NCBI RefSeq assembly: GCF_021234875.1
Contig: NZ_JAJQVM010000019.1
Coordinates: 1-64,000, forward strand
Source: Marinibactrum halimedae
Lineage (GTDB): Bacteria; Pseudomonadota; Gammaproteobacteria; Pseudomonadales; Cellvibrionaceae
Length of the DNA stretch: 64,000 bases
Direction: 5' to 3'
The notes below the pieces were generated by a model. It saw nothing but the letters and a program-made list of their open reading frames with translations, made no database searches and was not told the DNA's origin. A program made the position numbers and the translations under genes. Shown here piece after piece: positions 26,662-36,181 of the stretch; position 1 is the stretch's first letter, and each line of letters begins with the position of its first letter.

Positions 26662-28620
26662 CTACTGACCACGCATGAATAATTTATCCAATTCCGCCAA
26701 AGATTGTAATGCCCAGGTTGGGCGCCCGTGGTTACATTGCCCGCTGCGTTCCGTGGCCTCCATATCACGCAAGAGTGCGTTCATTTCTGCCAAAGTGAGT
26801 TTTCGGTTAGCACGCACCGCGCCATGACAAGCCATGGTGCCTAAAATGGCATTCATGTTTTCACGGATACGTGTACTGGCACCGTGTTCTCGTAAATCTG
26901 CCAAGACATCTCTGACCAAATTCTCTGCATTCGCTTTCTGTAAAATCACAGGAATCTGGCGAACCACTAAACTTTCTGGCCCCGCACGTTGTAACTCAAA
27001 ACCAAGGTTTTTAAACACCTCATTTTGTTGCTCGGACAAATCCGCTTCTGCCTCACTCACCGCGATGGTTAACGGCACCAAAAGCGGTTGCGCTTGTATG
27101 CCTTTCTCTTCAAAGGAAATTTTCATTCGCTCGTACGTAATTCGTTCATGAGCGGCATGCATATCCACGACCACCAACCCTTGCTCATTCTCTGCCAGAA
27201 TGTAAATGCCTTTTAATTGAGCGATGGCATAACCCAATGGTGGGGCCTCTCCGCTACCAATATTATGGCCCACTGTATTTTCGACACCACCGCTCGACAT
27301 TGACGGAGAAAATGGCGCCGCGTCTATCGCAGACCCTGCAGATGAACCCGATTTTGATTGATCAGGATGCAAGGCTCCGTAGGCGCCTATTTGTTCTTTT
27401 ACCGCCATCGCCCCATGGGATGCAGCAGGATCAAATAAAGATTTGGGACGATACGAATGCACCGGTGCATTCGAGCTGGCCTGAGCTGATGAATCTTGCA
27501 GATTCATTTGTCCTTGCCCTGAAAACTCTCCGCGAGTAATTGGGGCATTTTCTTGAGTAGTGGCTGACGATACATTTCCGGCATGATCTAATTCTGAATG
27601 GACAGATAACTGGTCTGCTGGTCGTACTTCTGCCAAAGCATGGTGCAAACTTTTAAATAAAAAGTCGTGAACAGAACGATTATCACGAAAACGCACTTCG
27701 TGTTTTGTAGGGTGTACGTTGACATCTACCGAGGCCGGGTCCAATTCCAGGAATAATACAAACGCCGGATGACGACCATGGTAAAGGACATCCTGATAAG
27801 CTTGGCGAATCGCATGACTCACAAGCTTATCTCTAATGGCACGACCATTAACGTAAAAGTGCTGTAAATCCGCCTGGCTGCGGGAAAAGGTAGGTAACGC
27901 AACCCACCCCCACAAACGCAATCCAGTACGCTCAATATCGATATGAACAGCGTTTTCCATAAACGCTGGTCCACACACCTGTGCCACTCTTCGCTCTTGT
28001 TCAATTTGAGCAGTAGCCGGTCGCCATTGGTGAACCACCCTACCGTTAGTGCGCAGTGTAAAACCGACACCGAATTGCGATAACGCCACACGCTTGATGA
28101 CATCGTCAATTCGATTTTGCTCTGTTTTTTCTGTTCGTAAAAATTTACGCCGTGCGGGAGTATTAAAAAACAAATCACGTACTTCAACAGTGGTGCCTTG
28201 CGGGTGCGCCGCAGGCGAAGTTTCCGCTTGCATGTCTCGCCCCTCAGCTTTCGCCTGCCAACCGACATTGCCATCGGTGGACGACGTTAAGGCCAAACGC
28301 GCCACCGAACTGATGGACGCTAGGGCCTCACCACGAAAGCCCAATGTAGAGACCGCTTCAAGGTCATCTAACTGATAAATTTTACTGGTCGCATGACGAC
28401 TTAACGCCAAGGGCAAATCATCTTGCTCAATACCACAACCATTATCACGCACACGCATGAGCTTAACGCCACCCTGCTCAATATCGATATGCAAATGGGT
28501 CGCACCAGCATCAATGCTGTTTTCCAATAATTCTTTAATGACAGACGCCGGTCGCTCTACTACTTCTCCGGCAGCAATCTGGTTTGCCAAACGCGGACTT
28601 AATAATCGAATTTTTGCCAT
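26662..28620 (-). CDS. mutL: DNA mismatch repair protein MutL
   Basis: A 652-residue MutL. The N-terminal GHKL ATPase domain has E36/N40 in [18 protein letters not shown], and [11 protein letters not shown] low-complexity linker spans about 335-450, and the C-terminal dimerisation domain follows. The C-terminal motif [12 protein letters not shown] matches DQHA-x2-E-x4-E of endonuclease-active MutL except Q to M; the partner motifs ACHGAVRA and [10 protein letters not shown] are present. This suggests a latent nicking endonuclease, as in bacteria lacking MutH, but the substitution leaves doubt. I use ATG 28620 ([20 protein letters not shown]); an upstream TTG is less likely. Confidence 0.97.
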   Translation of the reverse strand: MAKIRLLSPRLANQIAAGEVVERPASVIKELLENSIDAGATHLHIDIEQGGVKLMRVRDNGCGIEQDDLPLALSRHATSKIYQLDDLEAVSTLGFRGEALASISSVARLALTSSTDGNVGWQAKAEGRDMQAETSPAAHPQGTTVEVRDLFFNTPARRKFLRTEKTEQNRIDDVIKRVALSQFGVGFTLRTNGRVVHQWRPATAQIEQERRVAQVCGPAFMENAVHIDIERTGLRLWGWVALPTFSRSQADLQHFYVNGRAIRDKLVSHAIRQAYQDVLYHGRHPAFVLFLELDPASVDVNVHPTKHEVRFRDNRSVHDFLFKSLHHALAEVRPADQLSVHSELDHAGNVSSATTQENAPITRGEFSGQGQMNLQDSSAQASSNAPVHSYRPKSLFDPAASHGAMAVKEQIGAYGALHPDQSKSGSSAGSAIDAAPFSPSMSSGGVENTVGHNIGSGEAPPLGYAIAQLKGIYILAENEQGLVVVDMHAAHERITYERMKISFEEKGIQAQPLLVPLTIAVSEAEADLSEQQNEVFKNLGFELQRAGPESLVVRQIPVILQKANAENLVRDVLADLREHGASTRIRENMNAILGTMACHGAVRANRKLTLAEMNALLRDMEATERSGQCNHGRPTWALQSLAELDKLFMRGQ

Positions 28621-28780
28621 GAATACTGTCGCACTCAAGTTGCTTGTACCATTACAGAAAGCACTTGAGACTTTGGGTTTAAATTTAGGTTAAAGGCTAT
28701 CTGTTTGAATGGCCCGATGGTAAATAGCCCTGAAAGTTACATGTCCGTGTCTCAGTTATCTTTGAGACCCTCTCATACGA

Positions 28781-30172
28781 TCAAGATGTGGGTATTTTAA
28801 TACGCTGACCTACACGAATTAAATCGCTGCGTAATCCATTATGGGCCCGTAGGGTATTTACACTGATGTTATAACGCTGTGCGATTTTAGATAAGGTATC
28901 CCCAGACGCAATGACGTGAACAGTTTCACCGCTCCCTTTTTTACTTTTGCGCCATGCGACGAGGGAATCCGATGGAGGGTTATCATAAAAATACGACTTA
29001 ATACCTGAAAAGATTTGTTTTGCTAACTTACGACGATAAGACGGCGTCGAAAGTTTTTTGGCTTCACCCGGATTGGAAATAAAACCGGTTTCCACCAAAA
29101 TGGATGGAACATCTGGCGATTTCAGCACCGCAAACCCTGCCTGTTCCACATGGCTTTTATGGAGTTTTGCCACCTTACCCATGGACTTTAAAACTTTATC
29201 CCCCACCTCAAGGCTCGAACTCAACGTCGCGGTCATGGATAAATCCACCAACACGCTTTGCACATCCGGGCTTTTACTGCCCAAATCTACATTCCCAACG
29301 CCCCCAATAAGGTCAGATTTATTTTCGTTTTTTGCCAAAAAACGTGCTGTTTCCGACGATGCTCCTTTTCGAGACAACGCAAACACCGAGGCGCCTTTTG
29401 CCTGAGGCTTGTGAAACGCATCCGCATGGACAGAAACAAACAAATCCGCACGCGCATTACGTGCGTGATCACGACGCTTATACAAAGGAATGTAATAGTC
29501 TCCAGTGCGCACTAAATTCGATTTAAATCCAGACTCGGCATCAATCAATTTTGCTAATTCTTTCGCAATGGCCAACACAACATCTTTTTCTCTGAGTCGG
29601 CCAGGGCCACTTGCACCTGGGTCTTCACCACCATGGCCTGCATCGACAGCAATCAAAATATCTCTTCTCTGATTTCCAGAATCGGCTCGTGCCGTTGCGA
29701 CGGTTTTCACGGTGGATTTTTTTACATCATCGTATAAATCCACCACAAGACGATCTGGCTTGTCAGCGTTTTTAAGCAATGCAAAACTTTTGGGTTTGAT
29801 GTCCGCTTTTAAATCCAACACCACGCGTAAATTTTTCTTGTTACGCACTGCAGATCGGATGCGAGCAATGGGCGTATTCTCTAATTCAAGATCGTTAAAG
29901 GAGGCAGACAATTGCGTATTTTCAATATCGATAACAAGACGAGAAGGGGATGACAACGTAAATAACTTATGTTCGGCAGGATGGGATAAGTCAAAGACTA
30001 AACGTGTATTGTCAGGGGCACGCCACAAACGCACCCCTTCAACATCAGCAGCCAGAGTTTCAATATTAACAACGACGGAGCTTAATAGGATTAAACCGTA
30101 ACCTAAGCACTTCCCTCCGCGATGTCTTAACGACAACCAACATCGTTGCAATCGCTGAATCAAAATAACCAT
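28781..30172 (-). CDS. amiC: N-acetylmuramoyl-L-alanine amidase (AmiB/AmiC type) with LysM
   Basis: A 463-residue periplasmic amidase that cuts the peptide from MurNAc during septum splitting. Signal/anchor segment about 22-42; AMIN domain about 45-145, which targets the division site; amidase_3 domain about 172-395 with zinc ligands H180 (DAGHGG), E195 and H249 (SVHAD) and the catalytic Glu in LVETGF near 368. A C-terminal LysM domain (417-461) binds peptidoglycan; it is typical of Pseudomonas-type AmiB/AmiC and lacking in E. coli AmiC. Place between tsaE and mutL is the conserved one, where E. coli has amiB. Confidence 0.95.
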   Translation of the reverse strand: MVILIQRLQRCWLSLRHRGGKCLGYGLILLSSVVVNIETLAADVEGVRLWRAPDNTRLVFDLSHPAEHKLFTLSSPSRLVIDIENTQLSASFNDLELENTPIARIRSAVRNKKNLRVVLDLKADIKPKSFALLKNADKPDRLVVDLYDDVKKSTVKTVATARADSGNQRRDILIAVDAGHGGEDPGASGPGRLREKDVVLAIAKELAKLIDAESGFKSNLVRTGDYYIPLYKRRDHARNARADLFVSVHADAFHKPQAKGASVFALSRKGASSETARFLAKNENKSDLIGGVGNVDLGSKSPDVQSVLVDLSMTATLSSSLEVGDKVLKSMGKVAKLHKSHVEQAGFAVLKSPDVPSILVETGFISNPGEAKKLSTPSYRRKLAKQIFSGIKSYFYDNPPSDSLVAWRKSKKGSGETVHVIASGDTLSKIAQRYNISVNTLRAHNGLRSDLIRVGQRIKIPTS

Positions 30173-30486
30173 CTACCCCCCGTGCACCCTACTTTCCAAT
30201 TTCAATCATTCAACGATATCAACATAAATTGGCGCTTGTTTATAGTTTAGACACCAATCCCCGTTTACTGAAAGCCCTCATCAATTTCACCAAGGCAAAT
30301 TCACTTCGTGAAATGGCCTTTAGAAATAACCTTTAAAAACTCTCTGTAGTGTGTGCCTATCATTTTAACCTACCCTGAATAGTGACCCAATCGCCACTGA
30401 AGTGAAGTAAAAATACTAAAATGAAGAAAAAACCACACTGCAAAATGCCCCGATCACTCCAACAATACATCACCAAGACATTTCGA
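30173..30486. other. Intergenic region between tsaE and amiC
   Basis: 314 bases without a credible ORF. It is AT-rich and has neither a T-tract hairpin nor a repeat that I can support. It must contain the promoter or 5' leader of amiC. Confidence 0.4.
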
Positions 30487-31008
30487 TTACGATAAAAAGG
30501 AGGTGAGAATCCCTTCGCCTTTGGAATTCAGCGCCGTCAACAACGCCGAGCGTCCGGGTGCTTTCACGGAAATATCAATCATAATATCGGCCGGCGGTAA
30601 AAAGCCTTCCCCACGGGATGGCCATTCCATCAAGCACACAGATTGACCTTCAAAGTAATCACGAATTCCCATAAATTCTAATTCTTCAGGGTCCGCCAAA
30701 CGATACAAATCGAAATGATACACACGAGGCGATAATTGTTCGTAAGGTTCCACCAAAGTATACGTCGGGCTTTTCACCGCACCATGATGACCAAAACCCG
30801 TCAGCAAACCTCGGCTAAACGTGGTCTTACCTGCCCCCAAATCTCCTTGCAAATAAATAACGACCCCTAATGACGCATCACTCTCAGAAAACACTTTAGT
30901 AATGGCACGACTCATTCGCTGACCCAATTCAATCGTGGCTGGCTCACCTTCGAGATAGCGCGTTACTGTCAACGTTGAGGTATGAATATCCGCACCCATT
31001 TCAAACAA
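30487..31008 (-). CDS. tsaE: tRNA threonylcarbamoyladenosine synthesis ATPase TsaE
   Basis: A 173-residue P-loop protein ([15 protein letters not shown], about 53-67) of the TsaB-TsaD-TsaE complex that makes t6A37 in tRNAs reading ANN codons. Further marks are [10 protein letters not shown] and the HFDLYRL motif; LMEWPSRG follows. The TTG start at 31008 has AGGA 6 bases before it; ATG 30997-30999 is an alternative that removes three residues. It lies 115 bases downstream of the NAD(P)HX repair gene, as in many gammaproteobacteria. Confidence 0.96.
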   Translation of the reverse strand: MFEMGADIHTSTLTVTRYLEGEPATIELGQRMSRAITKVFSESDASLGVVIYLQGDLGAGKTTFSRGLLTGFGHHGAVKSPTYTLVEPYEQLSPRVYHFDLYRLADPEELEFMGIRDYFEGQSVCLMEWPSRGEGFLPPADIMIDISVKAPGRSALLTALNSKGEGILTSFLS

Positions 31009-31123
31009 CCCATTTCCTATTCTTAATCAACTGATTTTTATCAACTTATGCAATTCATAAAACGAGCTCACGTTTCGCCACGCTCGCGCCCAGAATAAAC
31101 ACAAAAAAACGAATACAACAAAG

Positions 31124-32722
31124 CTAATACACCAAAATGCCCGAATCGTGATACTCCACCCCATTGAGCAAACTTCGAATAAAGGGAATTAAATCACGAG
31201 CCAATAACCCTCGTTGCCCGTCTTCCTCTGCGGCCAAATCTCCCGCTGCGGCATGTATCGCCGTCGCCATGCACGCCGCCGTATTTTGCTCAACACCCTG
31301 CGCTAAAAGAGAGGCAATAACCCCGGTAAGCACATCACCCATGCCACCGCTGGCCATACCCGGATTCCCCAAAGTGCAAATAAACAACTGCTCATCGGTT
31401 GTCGCCACCACCGTACCTGCCCCCTTTAACACCACAGTGCAACCGAATTTCCGGCGTAATTGGCGTGCTGCAGACAGGCGATCAGCCTGAATATCTTTGG
31501 TGCTCATTCCCAGAAGGCGTGCGGCCTCTCCAGGGTGCGGAGTCATCACCACATTAGAGAAATCAGCATTATCGGCATCGCCTAATAAATCGGTTTCTGC
31601 AAGCAAGTTAAGAGCATCAGCATCCAATACTTTCGGCAAAGGACATTTTAAAACCGCTTGCAACAGTTGCTGAGACCATGCGGATTTTCCTAAACCCGGG
31701 CCAACGGCCAATACCGTTGGCCGAGAGAGTAAATCCGCCAATTCCTGCCCCGACTGAACCCCCAAGGCCATCACTTCTGGATGTGCAGTGATGGCAGCCC
31801 CTACATGCTCAGACCGTGTAGCCAAGCTGGTCAAGCCACTGCCACAGCGTGCACTTGCCTGTGCCGCCAACAACGCCGCGCCGCCATACCCACGGTCTCC
31901 TCCCACCACCAATACATGCCCAAAGTCCCCTTTATGGGCATCATTCATTCGAGGCGGTAACTGACCCAACAACGTGGGTAAACGCAAACGTTCTGCCGTT
32001 GTATCGGCGACATGGTAAGCCTCGGGAGGAATATCCAGGTGATCAAACACCACCTCACCACACAGCGCAGGCCCACGACCTGTAAACATCCCCAACTTCA
32101 AACCAATAAAAGTCACAGTAAGATCAGCTTCAACCGCTACATCACTGACCGCGCCCGTATCGGCATTCACGCCCGAAGGTAAATCCACCGCAACCACTTT
32201 TGCCCCGAGGGCACGGGCTTTATTGATCGCTTGTACACACTGAGCGTATCGGTCACGAAGCTTGCCAGAAGCACCTGTCCCCAGTAAGGCATCAACGATC
32301 ACTTCACCAGAAATCATGTCTGCACCAACCGTCGTGGCTTCATTCACTTGCTCAACACTCACCCCTTCTGCTTGAGCGAATTGACAAGCGCGAAGCGCAT
32401 CTCCTTTCAAATCATCAGGGGCACTCATCGCCAATAGCTGCACTTCAACTCCACGACGCTTGGCTAGCGCCGCAATAACATAGCCATCACCACCGTTATT
32501 GCCTGATCCACAAAAAATGGTTATTCGATCTACATTGGGCCACCGTGAAAGTATTGCCTGAAAACATGCACGTCCCGCTCTTTTCATCAACACCACACCG
32601 GGAATATCCAATGATTGGATCACATGTTGATCAATCAACCGGGTAGCCTGTGCGGTGTACAGTTGCACAGGTAACGAAAAATGCTGCGTTGTACCCTCCA
32701 ACGCTTGAAATTCAGGCTGCAT
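31124..32722 (-). CDS. nnr: Bifunctional NAD(P)H-hydrate epimerase/dehydratase
   Basis: A 532-residue fusion that repairs hydrated NADH/NADPH. The N-terminal YjeF-type epimerase (about 12-235) contains CGSGNNGGDGYV and DALLGTGASG. The C-terminal ribokinase-like ADP-dependent dehydratase (about 255-520) has GGDRGYGGAALLA, AVGPGLGKS, MTPHPGEAARLL and NPGMASGGMGDVLTG. Both active parts are complete. The E. coli equivalent is YjeF (Nnr). It is divergent from queG, as in E. coli, with 197-270 bases between. Confidence 0.96.
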   Translation of the reverse strand: MQPEFQALEGTTQHFSLPVQLYTAQATRLIDQHVIQSLDIPGVVLMKRAGRACFQAILSRWPNVDRITIFCGSGNNGGDGYVIAALAKRRGVEVQLLAMSAPDDLKGDALRACQFAQAEGVSVEQVNEATTVGADMISGEVIVDALLGTGASGKLRDRYAQCVQAINKARALGAKVVAVDLPSGVNADTGAVSDVAVEADLTVTFIGLKLGMFTGRGPALCGEVVFDHLDIPPEAYHVADTTAERLRLPTLLGQLPPRMNDAHKGDFGHVLVVGGDRGYGGAALLAAQASARCGSGLTSLATRSEHVGAAITAHPEVMALGVQSGQELADLLSRPTVLAVGPGLGKSAWSQQLLQAVLKCPLPKVLDADALNLLAETDLLGDADNADFSNVVMTPHPGEAARLLGMSTKDIQADRLSAARQLRRKFGCTVVLKGAGTVVATTDEQLFICTLGNPGMASGGMGDVLTGVIASLLAQGVEQNTAACMATAIHAAAGDLAAEEDGQRGLLARDLIPFIRSLLNGVEYHDSGILVY

Positions 32723-32858
32723 AATATTCTCTCAAACTTAATTTAGCGCCGTTGCGAGCAAGGCCTTACCCCAAATAATGTTGGAAGATAAGCTTTGCTC
32801 ATTCACGATCTTTTCAAAAAACCGTAAAATTATACGGCAGGCTACATGCAATACACAG

Positions 32859-32886
32859 AGTTTGCGAACACTTAGTTTGCGAACAC
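32859..32886. repeat. 13-bp duplication upstream of nnr and queG
   Basis: AGTTTGCGAACAC occurs twice, at 32859-32871 and 32874-32886. It is in the divergent promoter region of nnr and queG. Confidence 0.7.
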
Positions 32887-32991
32887 AAACTCCGTAAAAA
32901 ACCAACACTCTTACTTGATATGACTCACAATACGCCTTCGCCACAATGCCACCACGCCTCCTGTGAGACAGAGTCGTCGAATGCGCTATCC

Positions 32992-34188
32992 ATGACCCAA
33001 TTAATGAATCAAATACGAATGTGGGCCAAAGAATTTGGATTTCAACAAGTTGGCGTCAGCGATTGTGATTTATCAGATGCTGAAGATCGGCTAAAGCAGT
33101 GGCTCGCCAATGGCTTTCATGGAGACATGCAATGGATGGCCGACCATGGCAATAAACGTTCACGACCCGACGAACTCTTGCCTGGCACCACAAGAATATT
33201 AAGTTTTCGAATGGATTATTTGCCCGCCGATACAGATCAAATTTTAATTTTAAAATCCCCTGAAAAAGCATACGTATCGCGTTACACCCTAGGGCGGGAT
33301 TATCACAAGCTAATTCGAAAGCGCCTCAGTACAATTGCTCGAAAAATCGAAACCTATGCCCAACAACATCATCCAATCAATAGGACGATTAATGGAACAA
33401 CCAATAGGACAACCAATAGAACAACCAACAAGACAACCCACGACCCTAGTTCATTTTCCCACCGAGCCTTTGTTGATAGCGCACCAGTCATGGAACGGCC
33501 CATAGCAGAAAAAGCCGGGCTCGGCTGGGTGGGTAAGCATTCTTTAGTTATACACCCCAATGCCGGCTCGTGGTTTTTTCTAGGGGAGATTTACACGAAC
33601 TTGCCGTTACCCGTTAACGACACACTAGAAGAAAATCGCTGTGGAGAGTGCACAGCCTGCTTGAAGGTATGCCCTACTGATGCTTTTACGAAACCTTATG
33701 AACTAGACGCCCGCCGTTGTATTTCGTATTTAACCATTGAAAACAAAGGCCCGATTCCAGAAGAATTTCGCGAGCCAATGGGCAATCGCGTCTTTGGTTG
33801 CGATGATTGCCAAGCGATTTGCCCTTGGAATAAATACGCACGCTTCACTCAAGAAGACGATTTTCAGCCACGCCATCATTTAGATCGAGCAGATTTAGTA
33901 GACTTATTTACTTGGCGAGAAGAAGAATATTTACAACGTACCGAAGGCTCTGCCATCCGACGTATCGGTTATGAAAACTGGGTACGTAATTTATCGATAG
34001 GGTTGGGCAACGCTCCGACTTCCGAGTCTGTCATCAACGCGTTGACAGAAAAATTAGACGATAAAGACCGCCCGTTACCCGACATGGTAAAAGAACACAT
34101 CCAGTGGGCGCTGAACCAACACACGGTGGTAAAACAACACAACCCCAAACACCGGCGACGCCGAAAAGTGGCCGACCACAAGTGGTGA
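32992..34188 (+). CDS. queG: Epoxyqueuosine reductase QueG
   Basis: A cobalamin- and iron-sulfur-dependent enzyme catalysing the last step of queuosine synthesis in tRNA. I start at M 32992 (MTQLMNQIRMWAKEFGF), which aligns with E. coli QueG; the frame is open to 32920 and neither start has a good ribosome site. Signatures: LGRDYHK, APVMERPIAEKAGLGWVGKHS, and two 4Fe-4S clusters (CGECTACLKVCP and CDDCQAICPWN). Between YAQQHH and FVDSAP lies an extra stretch of about 20 residues made of TNRT-like repeats, absent from E. coli QueG. Length is thus about 400 versus 379. Confidence 0.95.
   Translation: MTQLMNQIRMWAKEFGFQQVGVSDCDLSDAEDRLKQWLANGFHGDMQWMADHGNKRSRPDELLPGTTRILSFRMDYLPADTDQILILKSPEKAYVSRYTLGRDYHKLIRKRLSTIARKIETYAQQHHPINRTINGTTNRTTNRTTNKTTHDPSSFSHRAFVDSAPVMERPIAEKAGLGWVGKHSLVIHPNAGSWFFLGEIYTNLPLPVNDTLEENRCGECTACLKVCPTDAFTKPYELDARRCISYLTIENKGPIPEEFREPMGNRVFGCDDCQAICPWNKYARFTQEDDFQPRHHLDRADLVDLFTWREEEYLQRTEGSAIRRIGYENWVRNLSIGLGNAPTSESVINALTEKLDDKDRPLPDMVKEHIQWALNQHTVVKQHNPKHRRRRKVADHKW
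33376..33435 (+). repeat. 12-bp tandem repeats inside queG
   Basis: Five imperfect 12-bp units (consensus ACCAATAGGACA) encode INRT, INGT, TNRT, TNRT, TNKT. They sit at a surface-loop position of the enzyme, just before the conserved RAFVDSAP motif, and keep frame. Confidence 0.85.
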
Positions 34189-34236
34189 TGCCTTGACGAC
34201 ATCCGCCACGACTGGCGCCCAATGACTGTGGCCTCT

Positions 34237-34320
34237 CAATAGCCATGAAAGCCATGGACACTCAATAACCATGGACGCTCAATAGCTATGGGAACGCAAT
34301 AACCATGGACGCTCGACAAT
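34237..34320. repeat. Imperfect ~17-bp repeats between convergent queG and orn
   Basis: The element CAATA(A/G)C(C/T)ATGG(A)ACG(CT) recurs about four times with spacing of 15-26 bases up to the orn stop codon. No terminator of standard type is seen between these two convergent genes. Confidence 0.7.
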
Positions 34321-34877
34321 CACTGGTGCTCGGGGAGCCGAATAAAATGTTCCTGATAATGACGCAATTCATTAATGGAATCTCTAATATCATCCAACGC
34401 CAAGTGCGAACCAGATTTTTTCACCCCAGCCAAGACCTCAGGTGCCCAGCGCCGCGCCAATTCTTTTAACGTACTGACGTCTAAATTACGGTAATGAAAA
34501 TATTTTTCTAACTGCGGCATACCTTTAACCAAAAAGCGTCGGTCTTGGCAGATGGAATTACCACACATAGGTGATTTTCCTGCCGGCACCCATTGTTTTA
34601 AAAATTCAATGGTATCCGCCTCAGCCTGTGCCAATGTCATCTGGCTTTGGCGCACTCGCTCGGTTAACCCTGAGCCACCATGCTGGCGAGTATTCCACTC
34701 ATCCATCGCGGCAAGAGCAGACTCACTTTGAGAAATCGCGTACACCGGACCTTCAGCCAACACGTTTAAGTGTGCGTCCGTCACGATGGTTGCAATCTCA
34801 ATGATGACATCGTTGTCCGGATCAAGGCCGGTCATTTCCAAATCAATCCAAATTAAATGATTATTTTCCTCTGCCAT
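34320..34877 (-). CDS. orn: Oligoribonuclease
   Basis: A 185-residue DEDDh 3'-5' exonuclease that degrades 2-5 nt RNAs, and pGpG from c-di-GMP turnover. Exo I motif [13 protein letters not shown] (D and E), further acidic residues in exo II and the C-terminal exo III histidine/aspartate region ([11 protein letters not shown]) are complete. Length equals family norm (about 180). It is divergent from rsgA, as in E. coli and Pseudomonas. Its own upstream region has about 190 bases to the rsgA start. Confidence 0.97.
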   Translation of the reverse strand: MAEENNHLIWIDLEMTGLDPDNDVIIEIATIVTDAHLNVLAEGPVYAISQSESALAAMDEWNTRQHGGSGLTERVRQSQMTLAQAEADTIEFLKQWVPAGKSPMCGNSICQDRRFLVKGMPQLEKYFHYRNLDVSTLKELARRWAPEVLAGVKKSGSHLALDDIRDSINELRHYQEHFIRLPEHQ

Positions 34878-35070
34878 GAACTCACCCTGCCGTTGTGGTT
34901 TATCTGTCGTTGTTACGATTTTATTATGTGGTTTTTAAAAAATAAAATTCGACGATTAATACATCGTCGTGGAAGGAATCTTAGCAAAGTTGCGTATAAT
35001 CACGCCTTTAGAATTTCTTTCTTTTGTTATTTACCATTTGTTATTTACCACTGGAGTACCGGTTTCCAAT

Positions 35071-36096
35071 ATGTCGAAACGCAAACTGACTCGCCGACAA
35101 GCTTGGCGCGTAGCCAAAATTCAGGAAGAACGACAAAAGCGCGCAGAAAAGCGAGAGCGTGAAACCGATGCCTTATTAGAAGACTCCGCATTGGAACCAG
35201 AAGAAATTGGCTTGGTGACTGCGCATTTTGGTGTTCAAGTCGAAGTGGTCAATATTGATGACATTGAGCGCAAAGACCGCTTTCGCTGCCATATGCGGGC
35301 CAATTTAGGCTCTTTGGTTACCGGTGATCGAGTGGTATGGCGCCGGGAAAAAGACAGCGACATGGGCGTGATTGTGGCGGTGCAACCCAGAGAGAGCGAA
35401 CTGACTCGTCCCGATAGCCACGGTGCCCTAAAAACCGTCGCCGCTAACATCAATCATATTATCATCGTATTTGCACCCTACCCAGAACCCCACAGCTTTC
35501 TGATTGACCGCTATCTCGTCGCAGCAGAAACACTGGGGATTCGCCCGGTACTCCTGTTGAATAAAATCGATAGCGTGAATAACAAAAACCGGGCTTCAAT
35601 CGAACAACTCTTGAATATTTATCGGAATCTGGATTACCCCTTGATGGAAGTCTCCACCAAAACCGGTGAGGGAATGGAAACATTAAAAGACTTTCTCGCC
35701 GATCAAATCAGTGTGTTTGTGGGTCAATCTGGTGTGGGAAAATCATCCCTTGTGAACAAGTTGCTGCCTACCGCCGAACAGCGAGTAGGCGCGCTTTCTG
35801 AAGCACGACAAAAAGGCACCCATACCACCACCACAGCACAACTTTTTCACTTTCCTGCGGGAGGCGACCTTATTGACTCTCCAGGGATTCGAGAGTTTGG
35901 CCTATGGCATATGGATGCCCAAGCCGTTTTAGAAGGGTTTACTGAGCTGCGTCCTTTTATCGGCCACTGTAAATTTCGGGATTGCCGCCACGAACAAGAG
36001 CCCCATTGTGCGATTCTGAAAGCAGTGGAAGACGGTCATATAAGCGCTGAACGGATCGCCAGTTACCGACACATCATTGCCAGCCTAGAAAAGTAA
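35071..36096 (+). CDS. rsgA: Ribosome small subunit-dependent GTPase RsgA
   Basis: A 341-residue circularly permuted GTPase that helps late 30S maturation. The N-terminal basic tail ([18 protein letters not shown]) is the family's; I use the ATG at 35071 rather than the longer frame from 34969. OB domain about 60-120. The GTPase motifs come in the permuted order G4 NKID, G1 [10 protein letters not shown]3 DSPG. The C-terminal zinc motif is [14 protein letters not shown]. It is divergent from orn. Confidence 0.96.
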   Translation: MSKRKLTRRQAWRVAKIQEERQKRAEKRERETDALLEDSALEPEEIGLVTAHFGVQVEVVNIDDIERKDRFRCHMRANLGSLVTGDRVVWRREKDSDMGVIVAVQPRESELTRPDSHGALKTVAANINHIIIVFAPYPEPHSFLIDRYLVAAETLGIRPVLLLNKIDSVNNKNRASIEQLLNIYRNLDYPLMEVSTKTGEGMETLKDFLADQISVFVGQSGVGKSSLVNKLLPTAEQRVGALSEARQKGTHTTTTAQLFHFPAGGDLIDSPGIREFGLWHMDAQAVLEGFTELRPFIGHCKFRDCRHEQEPHCAILKAVEDGHISAERIASYRHIIASLEK

Positions 36097-36181
36097 ATAC
36101 GCACACCAAAGATGGCCTTGCTATGCTTGGGGATGAGTCATTTTCACTCCCAATGTTAATCACAGAGGCCAACTTATTACG

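Noticed and set aside
32738-32944. Leftward 68-residue ORF upstream of nnr
   Set aside because: It spans the divergent promoter region and a 13-bp duplication, and the product (repeated VRKLxVRKL) follows from that duplication.
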